Origin: Saccharum officinarum
Taxonomy: Eukaryota > Streptophyta > Magnoliopsida > Poales > Poaceae
Assembly: GCA_020631735.1 (NCBI GenBank)
Contig: CM036168.1
Location: 96,328,932-96,392,931, forward strand
Direction: 5' to 3'
DNA length: 64,000 nucleotides
The position numbers were made by a program, and so were the translations under genes. Of this stretch, positions 54,460-64,000 are shown in pieces (within the stretch, counting starts at the first letter, position 1; each line of letters opens with the position of its first letter). The notes beneath the pieces are model-generated. The model was given only the letters and a program-made list of their open reading frames with translations. It did no database searches and was not told the origin of the DNA.

Positions 54460-54804
54460 TAAATTGTCATCAGTGACGCGTCCAGCAAATGTACGTCTCT
54501 GATGAGATCTTCCTCAGAGGTGTGTTTTGGCTATACATGTTAGTGGTGACCCACATCAGAGACGCGTATTTACTACACGCGTCACCGGTGACCATTATTA
54601 GTGACGCAATTTTGCTATATGCGTCACTGGTGAACATTATTAGTGGTGCGCTTTTTCTATACGCGTCACTGGTGTTCATTATTAGTGACGCGTATTTATG
54701 CGTCACTGATTTCTTCACATCACAGACGCAATGTAAGTGACACGTTTTTTTGCATCACTAATGATTGTCTAGACGCGTCACTAATAAGCTTTTCTGGCAC
54801 AGTG
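54460..54804 (+). mobile_element. 3' terminus of a second CACTA transposon
   Basis: The right end in reverse complement reads CACTGTGCCAGAAAAGC, a CACTA terminal inverted repeat. Inside it, GACGCGTCACTGGTGA-type units alternate in both orientations from about 54470 to 54785. This terminus differs from the CACTAGTACAG end at 26844, so it is another family. The 5' end is not identified. Confidence 0.75.
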
Positions 54805-55057
54805 ATTCAAACAGTTTCTAGATGTATTCGTGGTTCTACTAAATATTTTAGAGTGTGTATTGCTATAATTGTGTTTTGGTGTAATAGTTGAAGATGCCTT
54901 AACTACACTAAATACCACTATATGATCTACCCATGATTTTTTAGCCTAGCTAGTCTTATTGTTGTTGTAGATAATTAGAATCTATGCCTCCCTGCTATGT
55001 TCTCTACTTCAACGACCTATGAAATAAACCACTGAATATTTGTTGAGCTGTCAATGG

Positions 55058-55244
55058 TTTATAGGCGATTTCTCCAACTGCCTTTACTCAAACGCCTTTA
55101 GACACAGGTATACAATTTACATTTTCTAGAAATCAATTGACCACATTTGGTTTATATTCATTTTATAGGTGATTTCTCCAACTGCCTTTATTCAAACGCC
55201 TTTGGCACAGGTATTCAACTACATCTAGAAATCAATTGACCACA
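55058..55244. repeat. Pair of direct repeats of about 85 bases
   Basis: Copies at 55058-55145 and 55162-55244 share TTTATAGGCGATTTCTCCAA, CAAACGCCTTTAG, ACAGGTAT and AGAAATCAATTGACCACA. The second copy ends exactly where the truncated copia LTR begins. Confidence 0.85.
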
Positions 55245-56150
55245 GGATGGAAGCTCTTGGGCGACGCCTAGCCGGCTAGGGTTCCAAGAACCCAAGAGTA
55301 ATAGACACAAATCCAACCGTCTTGACGAAGAAATCAAGTGCTCAAGCTTGCCAAGGTGATTTTCTTACTCAATCCACTCTCCTATCACTCAAATCCATGG
55401 AGAATCAAAGTTAGGAGCAAAGGGGAGGGGAGAGAGAGCTCTTGAGTGCTTGGGCACTTTTGGGCGAAGGGATATGAGCAGTGAATCGAAGGGTTAACGG
55501 TTAGAAGAGAGGTGAGAGCTATTTATACTCAAAGAGAAATCCAACTGTTCAGATCTTAGCCGGAACTTCCGGCGTAGATCACCGAAACTTCCGGCTCTAC
55601 ACTAAAACACTGTTCACAAAGAGGTCTACGGGGCTTGCTCGCAAAGGGAGCCAGAACTTCCAGCATTTGCCGGAACTTCTAACAGCTTTGCGGGCTAGAA
55701 CTTCCAGCAGTTACCGGAACTTCTAGCAACTTTGCGAGCCGGAACTTCCAGCTATTGCTAGAACTTCCAGCAACTTTGCGAGCCAGAACTTCCAGCAATT
55801 CCTGGAACTTCCGGCAGGCAAAAGTCTGCAAAGTGCAACTAAGTTTTTATGAGGTGATTTAGTGTCTCTCTTTTGATTTTAGATTTATGCTTGAGCACTC
55901 TATCTTCCTCAAACCACCTAGATTTGCATCCCCCTTTATAGTACGGCATGCCTAGACCCAAAATCAAATATCAAAGAATTTAAACACTTTTGAGTCCATC
56001 ACTGTGTCATTTTGTAACTCAGGCTCCACCATCTCAAGTATTAACCTCATTCTTATTTTACCTGCTTGTCATCTCGATAAATCTCATTAGTCCTCTAATC
56101 ATGTGGTCATTATCACCAAAACCCACAATTAGGGCTTGATTGCACTTATA
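55240..56150 (-). repeat. Truncated left LTR (3' LTR of the minus-strand element)
   Basis: It matches the right LTR from 63622 onward (GGATGGAAGCTCTTGGGCGA) but lacks the first 550 or so plus-strand bases. It ends at GATTGCACTTATA, next to the polypurine tract. The terminal bases TATAAG on the sense strand replace the expected TGTAAG. The cluster of CCGGAACTTCC/GCTGGAAGTTC palindromic repeats lies at about 55555-55830. Confidence 0.88.
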
Positions 56151-56659
56151 ATCTCCTCCTTTTTGGTGATTGATGACAACACTATTAGAGCTTACAAAAA
56201 ATGAAATATAACTGAGATTTTCGAGCCATGGGTGTAGAGGCTCCCCCTAAATATGTGAATAGAGAATTGAATTCTCAAATTGGCGTAAGAGGCCAAAATT
56301 CACATATAGAGTTAAGTGACGGAGCTCCCCCTACATCCATGCTTCTGTGGGGTGCTGCACATAGTGTCACAAGAATATACATGATGCATATGACAAGTAT
56401 GCACACAAGCATTCAAGACAACGAAAAAAATTGTACCCCCTCTCTCATTCTCCCCCTTTGGCAACAAGCACCAAAAAGCGAGAAAAGAAGAAGAGGGATA
56501 CAACAAACTTGACATAATATGGTCAATAAAGGATAACCAAAACAAGTAATGACCATAAAATGCAAGTTCTCTTTTGCTAAAGCATTTTGAAACACATTAT
56601 AAACTTTTTGCAAACCTTTTGCCTAGATGCTAGTTGATCAATCAAAGGTGTGCAACATT
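56151..56659 (-). other. Post-pol non-coding region
   Basis: Repeated AGGGGGAG-type purine tracts on the minus strand, with no coding frame. Same arrangement as 29873-31034. Confidence 0.65.
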
Positions 56660-59600
56660 TCAAACTACATTACGAGAGTCAAGTATATTTAGTTCACTAC
56701 GCAAAGCACAAAACCTTGACTCATCAAGAGGCTTAGTGAAGATATCGGCTAGTTGCTTTTCGGTGCTCACATGGTGAATTTTGATATCTCCTTTGGTTTT
56801 GTGGTCTCTCAAGAAGTGATGTTGGACATCTATGTGCTTAGTTCTTGAGTGGCTTACAGGATTGTTTGCAAGCTTTATGGCACTTTCATTGTCACATAAA
56901 AGTGAGATTTTGGTAAAGTGGCATCCGAAATCACGAAGGGTTTGCCTCATCTAAAGTAGTTGAGCACAACATGCACCGGCTGCAACATACTCGGCCTCGG
57001 CGGTGGAAAGGGCTACACAATTTTGCTTTTTAGAACTCCAAGACACTAGGGACCATCCAAGGAATTGACATGTCCCCAAAGTGCTTTTTCAATCTACCTT
57101 GCAACCGGCGTAATCGGAATCCGAATACCCAAGTAGATCGAACTTAGAGCCCTTAGGATACCACAAGCCAAGGTTAGGAGTGTGTACTAAATATCTCAAG
57201 ATTCTCTTAACGGCCACCAAGTGACACTCTTTCAGGTTAGCTTGAAATCTAGCACACATGCACACACTAAGCATAATATCAGGCCTAGATGCGCACAAAT
57301 AAAGTAGAGAGCCGATCATGGAACGATATACCTTGGTATCAACGACTTTCCCTTTCTCATTTAGATCAAGATGTCCATTGGTTGGCATGGGAGTATTAAT
57401 AGGCTTTGCATTCACCATGTCAAACTTCTTGAGCATATCATGGGTGTACTTCATTTGGCTAATAAAAGTTCCATCCTTCAATTGCTTGATTTAAAATCTA
57501 AGGAAGAACTTTAACTCACCCATCATGGACATCTCAAATCTCTTTGTCATGATCCTACTAAACTCTTCACAAAATCCATGGTTAGTACTACCAAATATTA
57601 TGTCATCGACATATATTTGGCACACAAATATATCTTTATTGACTTTGCGAGTAAAGAGGGTAAGATTAGCTTTGCCTATTTCAAAGCCTTGCTTGAGCAA
57701 GAATTCCTTAAGGCATTCATACCATGCTCTTGGTGCTTGCTTAAGCCCATAGAGCGCCTTTTGGAGTTTGTAGACATGGTTGGGGAACTTGGGATCTTCA
57801 AAACCCGGTGGTTGCTCAACATAGACAAGTTCTTGTATAGGGCCATTAAGGAATGCACTCTTGACATCCATTTGATATAGCTTGAAATCATGATGGGCAG
57901 CAAAAGCTAGAAGCATTCGGATTGCTTCAAGTCTTGCCACCGGTGCATATGTTTCTTCAAAGTCCAAGCCCTCTACTTGAGTGAAGCCTTGAGCAACCAA
58001 TCTTGCCTTGTTCCTTGTCACCACTCTATTTTCATCTTGCTTGTTGCGGAAAACCCACTTGGTGCCAATCACGTTCATCTTGGGTCTTTCCACCAATGTC
58101 CACACTTGGTTTCTCTCAAAGTTGTTCAATTCTTCTTGCATGGCCATCACCCAATCCTCATCCTCAAGTGCCTTTTCTACCTTAACTGGTTCCACAGGAG
58201 AGACAAAAGAGTAATATTAACAAAAAAATTGCTAAATATGAACGTGTCAATACCCCCTTTCGAAGACTCCCTAGAATGTTATCGGCAGGATGATCTCTTT
58301 AAATGGTTTACTTGAGTCTTGGGTGCTCAATGGCCTCTTGATCATCTTCTGGATCTTCAACTTCTTCTTCTTCAAAGATTGGTTGCAGATTCTGTCCTCG
58401 AATCGGAGTTGGACTTGCTGCTGCTCCTAGAGAGGGTGCGGCACTGCTGCTCCTAGGTGCGGCACTACCGTCCTGCTGGACTGCAGCAGGGGTCTGCTCC
58501 CCCTCAGCATCAGGTACGTCAGCGAAAACTTCTTCATTAGCAGCTAGGGGAACCACCAGATCAGTGGTTTCATCTTCTTGTGGCCTTATATCGCCAATAG
58601 CCAATTGCTTGATTGCCTCACATGGTAGATCCTCCTTTCCTACAACACTTGCATCAACTTGCTCTACTTGAGAGCCATTAGATTCATCAAATGTCACATC
58701 TATCGCTATTTCAAATCTACCAGAGGTTTTGTTGAAAACACGATAGGCATGCTCATTTGATCCATAACCAAGAAGAAAACCTTCATCAACTTTAGGTGCA
58801 AACTTAGAGGTTTTGGGTCTCTTGTTAAGTATGAAACACTTGCACCCAAACACTCTAAAGTAAGACACCTTTGGTTTGTTACTGGTTAGAAGTTCATATG
58901 AAGTTTTCTTCAACTTCTTGTGTAGGTAGAGGCGATCGATGGCATGACAAGCGGTGTTGACGGCTTCACACCAAAATAAATCCGAAGTCTTATACTCATC
59001 TAGCATTGTCCTTGTCATATCAATGAGTGTCTGATGCTTTCTCTCTACTACACCATTTTGTTGAGGAGTGTATAGAGTTAAAAACTCATGCTTGATGCCC
59101 TCTTCATCAAGAAACTCCTCAACTTGAGTATTCTTAAATTCGGTCCCATTGTCGCTTCTCATTTTCTTGATAGGGAGATCGAACTCCTTTTGAGATCTTC
59201 TAACAAATGTCTTCACTTTGTCCCTAACTTGGCACTTATCAAACAAGAAAAATACCCAAGTGAAACGGGAATAGTCATCAACAATAATAAGACCATAATT
59301 GTTACCCCCGATACTCAAGTAGGCGAGCGGTCCAAAGAGATCCATGTGGATGAGCTCCAATGGTTGAGTGGTGGTCATGATGCTCTTTGGTGGGTGAGGT
59401 ACGCCAACTTGCTTTCCGGCTTGACAAGCGCGGCATATCCTATCTTTCTCAAAGTGAATATTTGTTAGTCCAAGGATGTGTTCATCTTTTTGAAGTTTGG
59501 CCAAGTTTCTCATCCCAACATGAGCTAGTCGGCGGTGCCATAGCCAACCCATGCTAGATTTTTCCACTAAACAAGTCTCAAGATTAGTTTTCCCGTTGTT

Positions 59601-59969
59601 GAAATCAACTAGGTAGAGCTTATTCTTTAATCGACCCGTAAAGACAATAGAGAAATCCTCCCTTCTAAAGACTTCCACACCCTTATCCATAAAAAGACAA
59701 TTGTAGCCCATTTCATAAAGTTGAGAAACGGATAATAAATTGTAACTCAACGAATCAACATGTAAGACATTTGTAATTGAATGCTCAAGGGTTATAGCAA
59801 CTTTACCGAGACCAAGCACATCCCCCCTAGAATTGTCTCCAAAGACAATATTTTCATTTGAGCCCAACTTCAGGGAATATGATTGGAACATACTCCTTTC
59901 TCCGGTCATATGATTTGTACATCCACTATCAAGCACCCAACTTGATCCACCAGAGGAGTATGCCTGCAA
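56660..59969 (-). pseudogene. pol: copia pol remnant with multiple stops
   Basis: Protease WVLDSGCTNHMTGERSM, zinc site WHRRLAHVG...CRACQAGK, and integrase MDLFGPL, RSDNGTEF, GVVERKHQT occupy 58308-59969. The next stretch (about 58195-58315) has three TAA stops. Reverse transcriptase with [19 protein letters not shown] and YVDDIIFGS spans 57491-58195 and ends at a TAA inside FFLRF. RNase H continues to [10 protein letters not shown], where a TGA follows (57089). A TAG near 56951 precedes the last block, which ends DIFTKPLDESRF. Most blocks stay in one frame, so the damage is mainly nonsense mutation. No functional polyprotein can be made. Confidence 0.93.
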
Positions 59970-59999
59970 AACAAGTTTAGTTCCTTGATTTAGGTCCCT

Positions 60000-62900
60000 A
60001 AATGTTCTTAGGGCCTTGCATGTTAGTCACAAGAATCTTGGGAACGCAAATGGAAGTGTTAAGATAAACATTTCTATCATTACCAACATATTTGGCAATC
60101 ACTTCACCCTTGCTGTTGTTCTTCAACACGAAGCACGAACTTAAACTTTGTCGAGGTGCATGGGCCTTCGGTTGATAAGAATACTTGTTTGGAGTGGCCC
60201 AGATTAAATTCTTTGGTTTCTAGGGCTCTTGCTTTGACTTGGAGACCTCCTTCTTGGTCTTAACATGAGTAGAAGAAAAAGAGGTAGCCTTCCCTTTTCT
60301 GTGGGGAGCGGCATTGCCGTCCTTCACAGCGGCACTGCCGCCCTTGACTGGCTGTGCTATTCAGGGCTGCTTTTGTGCCACCATCTGTGCAAACTGATCT
60401 ATACCTATTTTTCCCTTACTCATGAACTGAACACACTCATAGCCATTTATTACCTTTCTTCCATTGGTTTTGGCTCCTTTTGTGTGCCTAAGTCCATCCT
60501 TGATGTGAGGATGTCTCCCATTCTTGTATTATGGCTTCTCTGGTTGATCATCTTTGCCATTTGTTGCTTTCTTGCCTTCCATGCACCTTTTACCTAGCAT
60601 AGCATTGAGCCTAGCAATCTCCTTTTTCATTGCCTCCATGTTTGCAAGGTTAGTGGAATAAAGATTCAAATCAAGATTATAACATTTTCCACAACCTTGG
60701 CTAGTGGAGAGAGTAGAGATGTCCTTTGCATTAGAGAGCTATGGGGTGCTCTCCCAAAGAAGACTATATTGCTGCCCCAAGTTCTTTGTGCTTTTCATCT
60801 AAGTCACAATACTTTTGGTTGAGAGCAATGTTTGCCTTCTTTGTCAGAGCATGGTCTTCTTGCTCTTTGGCCAAAGCCTTGCGCAAGGAGGCCTCCTCAC
60901 TTCTCTCTAATGCAAGAGCTTCCTTGCTAGCAATATAAATCTTTTCTTGTGCAATAAGATCATCATCTTTGCTCTTTGGCCAAAGCCTTGCGCAAGGAGG
61001 CCACCTCACTTCTCTCTAATGCAAGAGCTTCCTTGATAGCAATATAAATCTTTTCTTATACAATAAGATCATCATCTCTAGTTGCTAACTCGGCTTGGAC
61101 ACTCTCTAAATCCTCCATTATCTTAGAGATAAATATTTTGGTCTTAGGATCCAAATTTTTAATTATATTATCAATCTCTTCATCACTAGATTCATCATCA
61201 CTAGAGCTATCACTAAGTTCACTATTAGAGATGTCACTAGGAGGTGAAGTAGATTTAGCCTTTGGTTTTACCTTCTCACCCTTTGCCATAAGACAAATGT
61301 GAGGGGAGTAGTAGTCATCATCGGATATGTTGTTGACGAGCCTTGGTGTGGAGGATGGCTTGTGAATAGCCACGGTTGCTATCTTCTCATCCTCCTCACT
61401 TGAGCTATCTTTTGTTGAGTCTCATTCATGTCCAATGTGAGCCTCTCCCATGTTCCTTTTACTCTTTTTATAGTTAGTCTTGCTCTCTTTCATGTCTCTC
61501 TTGTAATTGTTGTCTTTGATTTCATGAGGACAATGAGCAATGAGATGTTCGATGCTTCCACAGTTGTAGCATAGACTCTTCTTCTTATTTGGGAACTTCC
61601 TCTTCACTACCTTGTATCCTTGCTTTTTGAGCCCCTTTTGATATCTTCTCAAAAAGAGAGCAACATCTTTCACTTTCTCATATTGTTCACTATCACTTTC
61701 ATCTTCACTTGATGATGTTGTCTCTACTTCTTTGACTTGCTTCGGTGTCTTGGGCTTGCTAGTTGATGCTTGCTTGTTGGACTTGGACTTGCTTGTAGAG
61801 GGCTGCTTGGTTGACTTGTTGGCCTTGAGAGCTACGTCATTGTTGATCTTGATGCCTTCTAGCTTTGCTTGCAACTCACCAAGCTTCTTTCTTTTATTTG
61901 CTTCTTCTCTTGCATGTCAAATGTCAAGATCTTCCCAAGTACATCATTTGGTGTGAAGTACTCAAACTTCTTCTTGTCTCTAATTAGAGTGACTACGGTC
62001 TTATTTCTCGGTGAATAAGCTTCCAACATAATCTTGACAACCTTATGATTATCTAACTCATCACAACCATAGCCTCTAATCTTGCCCACCACGGTCATCA
62101 ACCTATCAAACATCTCTTGTGGCCCTTCTCCATCTAAGATAACAAATCGGTTGAGCTTGGACATCATCAAATCAATTCTTGCCTTTCTCACTTTGTCAAC
62201 CCCTTCATGTGCAAGATGCAAAATATCCTAAATTTGCTTGGCAACATCCACACCAATCACTCTATTGTACTCATCACCATCCAATGCACTAAGTAGCACA
62301 CTAGTGGCTTGACCGTTGAGATGGATGATCCTCATTTCTTCCATGGTAGGATTCTTGGGGTCAACGGGTGGCTCAAATCCATTGCACACAACCTCCCAAA
62401 TGCCGGGATGAAGACCTATAAGATAGGCTCTCATCAAGTGCTTCCACTTGGCAAAGTTAGTCCTATCGAAATGAGGTAACTTGCCCGCAGGCACATTGAT
62501 GAAAGACTTGTGATCATGGTTAGTCATAGACATAGAAGAATAGTTAAAGGATACGGCGGCATATTTGTTGTTGTCGTTGCCTTTGCCCTTTCCTTTCTTA
62601 TCCTTCTTGTTATGCTTGCTCACTTGATAGGACGCATCGTCGTCATCATCTTCGGAGCTACTAGAGAGCTCACTAGATGATGTGTTGGAAGCTTTGGCAT
62701 CTTTTTCTTTCTTCTTTCTAGCTTCCCTTCTCTTTCTTCTATCTTCTTTCTTGAGCCTTCTAGCTTCTTTTCTTGCTTTCTTTTCATCTAGCTGCTGCTC
62801 CTCCTTCTTTTTCTCTCTTACTTCTCTTTTGAGCTTTCTTGTTTCTCTTCTCTTTTTCTTCTCTTCTTCATTAAGAACTCTTTCGGCATCGGTAGCCTCA

Positions 62901-63001
62901 AGATGTGGGAGTGTGGAGACACTTGCTGTCGACACGCTTAGCTCGCTGCTATCGGTGTCGTGCAGCTCAACTCGCTCTGAATCGATATACACTAGCTTCA
63001 C
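60000..63001 (-). pseudogene. gag: Sirevirus-like gag remnant
   Basis: From the ATG at 63001 the protein starts MKLVYIDSERVELHDTD. A Lys/Arg/Glu-rich helix (about residues 45-100, repeated KKKRRETRKLKRE motifs) and an acidic Ser/Asp tract follow. Next is the copia Gag core (GKLPHFDRTNFAKWKHLMRA ... MFDRLMTVVGKIRGYG), then a zinc knuckle CYNCGSIEHLIAHC near 61560. A stop at 62225-62227 falls where the frame otherwise continues. A frame change occurs near 61870, another stop near 61419, and a 109-base duplication at 60861-61078. The C-terminal part toward 60000 is too decayed to read continuously. The charged N-terminal extension distinguishes this family from the Gag at 34251-36440. Confidence 0.88.
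60861..61078 (-). repeat. 109-base tandem duplication within gag
   Basis: Two adjacent copies (60861-60969 and 60970-61078) start TGCTCTTTGGCCAAAGCCTT and end AATAAGATCATCATCT, with a few differences. The unit encodes part of a coiled coil. 109 is not a multiple of three, so the duplication changes the frame. Confidence 0.9.
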
Positions 63002-63060
63002 GCCGCTAGTTCCTCCTCCGGGCTCTATACCTCACGCGGTGAAGCGTATACGAAGTAACC

Positions 63061-63073
63061 GGCTCTGATACCA
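63061..63073 (-). other. Primer-binding site (initiator tRNA-Met type)
   Basis: The minus strand reads TGGTATCAGAGCC two bases from the LTR edge at 63076. It has the same arrangement as the first copia element. Confidence 0.93.
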
Positions 63074-63075
63074 CT

Positions 63076-64000
63076 TGTAAGGATCCCTAATAAGCCTAGA
63101 GGGGTGAATAGGCGTATCTAAAAATTTCTACACAAACTCAAAGGCAAATGTCAGTGATAGCTAGAAGTTCCGGCAGTTTGGGCTAGAACTTCTGGCAACA
63201 CAAATTCTCGGAAGTTCCAGCAGCTACGCGAAAACCACTACAACCTAGAATATGAACTTTGAGCCAATGAAAACTTACGACCCCACTTCCTAGTGGTAAG
63301 ATGAAGCGTTGGGGTTGGTCTTTTGATGCCAAAAGGTCACCACTTGGTAGATCGATTCCAAACCATAAGAGGAGCTTTGGAGAGGAGGAGAGACAACAAA
63401 ACAAATATGCAAGAACAAATTTCCAACAACAACAAGCACGCGAAACACAAGGATTTATCTCGAGGTTCAACTCGCCACTAAGGCTGGTCTACGTCCTCGT
63501 TGTTGAGGTGACCACTAAGGTCGGAGTCTCTTTCACCTCCTTGCCTCACTCAAGCAATCACAAAGGTAAACTTGAGTTCTTCACTAGAAAACAAGGGTAA
63601 TACAAACTTCCAAGACTCTTCCACAGGATGGAAGCTCTTGGGCGACGCCTAGCCGGCTAGGGTTCCAAGAACCCAAGAGTAATAAACACAAATCCAACCG
63701 GCTTGACGAAGAAATCAAGTGCTCAAACTTGCCAAGGTGATTTTCTCACTCAATCCACTCTCCTATCACTCAAATCCGTGGGGAATCGAAGTTAGGAGCA
63801 AAGGGGAGAGGAGAGAGAGCTCTTGAGTGCTTGGGCGCTTTTGGGCGAAGGGATATGAGCAGTGAATCGAAGGGTTAACTGTTAGAAGAGAGGTGAGAGC
63901 TATTTATACTCAAAGAGAAATCCAACCGTTCAGATCTTAGCCGGAACTTCCGGCGTAGATCGCCGGAACTTCCGGCTCTACACTAAAACACTGTTCACAA
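63076..64000 (-). repeat. Right LTR (5' LTR), incomplete at window end
   Basis: It begins TGTAAGGATCCCTAATAAGC and contains GAAGTTCCGGCAG/GCTAGAACTTCTGG palindromic units at 63160-63225. From 63622 it matches the left LTR remnant closely. The remainder lies beyond 64000. Confidence 0.9.

Larger units (their letters stand above)
55240..64000 (-). mobile_element. Second Sirevirus-like Ty1/copia element, decayed, runs off the right edge
   Basis: Minus-strand gag and pol lie between a left LTR remnant (55240-56150) and a right LTR (63076 to the window end). The primer-binding site TGGTATCAGAGCC is at 63061-63073 on the minus strand. Post-pol DNA (56151-56650) again holds AGGGGGAG polypurine copies (near 56239, 56328 and 56448), with AGGAGGAGAT next to the LTR. 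This family's LTR is distinct from the first element's, with CCGGAACTTCCGG palindromes instead of CCGGACGCG. Many stops and frameshifts show it is inactive. Confidence 0.92.

Noticed and set aside
62682..63068. Plus-strand Ser/Phe/Leu-rich 128-codon frame
   Set aside because: It is antisense to the Lys/Glu-rich helix of gag, and the composition is explained by that.

Overview
This is nuclear DNA from a grass, most likely a panicoid/Andropogoneae species (sorghum, sugarcane, Miscanthus, maize type). The evidence is dense CTCCCTCCG Stowaway-type MITEs, CACTA ends with GC-containing subterminal repeats, Sirevirus-type Ty1/copia elements with palindrome-rich LTRs, and a GC-rich first exon on a plant organelle zinc-finger gene. 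I see no bacterial operon, CRISPR array, rRNA or convincing tRNA. A 100-base run of N (5378-5477) marks an assembly gap. The genus is an inference.

Layout. (1) 1-1434, minus strand: the 5' four exons of a RanBP2-type zinc-finger protein of the VAR3/Organelle Zinc finger class. It runs off the left edge, and its first exon has an apparent reading-frame break. (2) 1435-5377: intergenic DNA with three or four MITEs, then a TATA-driven candidate three-exon gene for a roughly 60-residue secreted peptide at 4417-5048. (3) 5478-14196: gene-poor, AT-rich DNA with Stowaway-like MITEs and the broken 3' end of a LINE (about 11681-12714). (4) 14202-25041: a complete 10.8-kb LTR element with a perfect 5-bp target duplication (CTCTC) but no gag-pol. 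It is rich in CCTTCGTC motifs and is interrupted by a nested 5.2-kb TGTAACACC...TTACA unit (probable solo LTR). That unit itself holds a 1.13-kb Stowaway-ended element with a repeat-protein ORF. (5) 25042-27901: a long (TA)n tract and a truncated CACTA transposon 3' end. (6) 27902-38478: a complete 10.6-kb Sirevirus-like Ty1/copia element on the minus strand (TSD ACGGT, full gag, pol interrupted by one stop codon). (7) 38479-55057: a Stowaway MITE, AT-rich DNA, several CACTA fragments, tandem repeats and a Sirevirus-family solo LTR (51458-53271). (8) 55240-64000: a second, more decayed Sirevirus-like element on the minus strand. Its left LTR is truncated and its right LTR leaves the window.

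How it fits together. Apart from the zinc-finger gene and the small-peptide candidate, the window is a nested retrotransposon landscape typical of grass intergenic space. Only the 27.9-38.5 kb element looks recently active, because its LTRs are very similar and it has a single obvious coding lesion. The least explained pieces are the gag-pol-less CCTTCG-rich LTR element, the repeat ORF captured inside the Stowaway-type element, and the repetitive MAPGKKTL ORF at 47.35-47.86 kb. I do not see clear evidence for an entirely new biological system.
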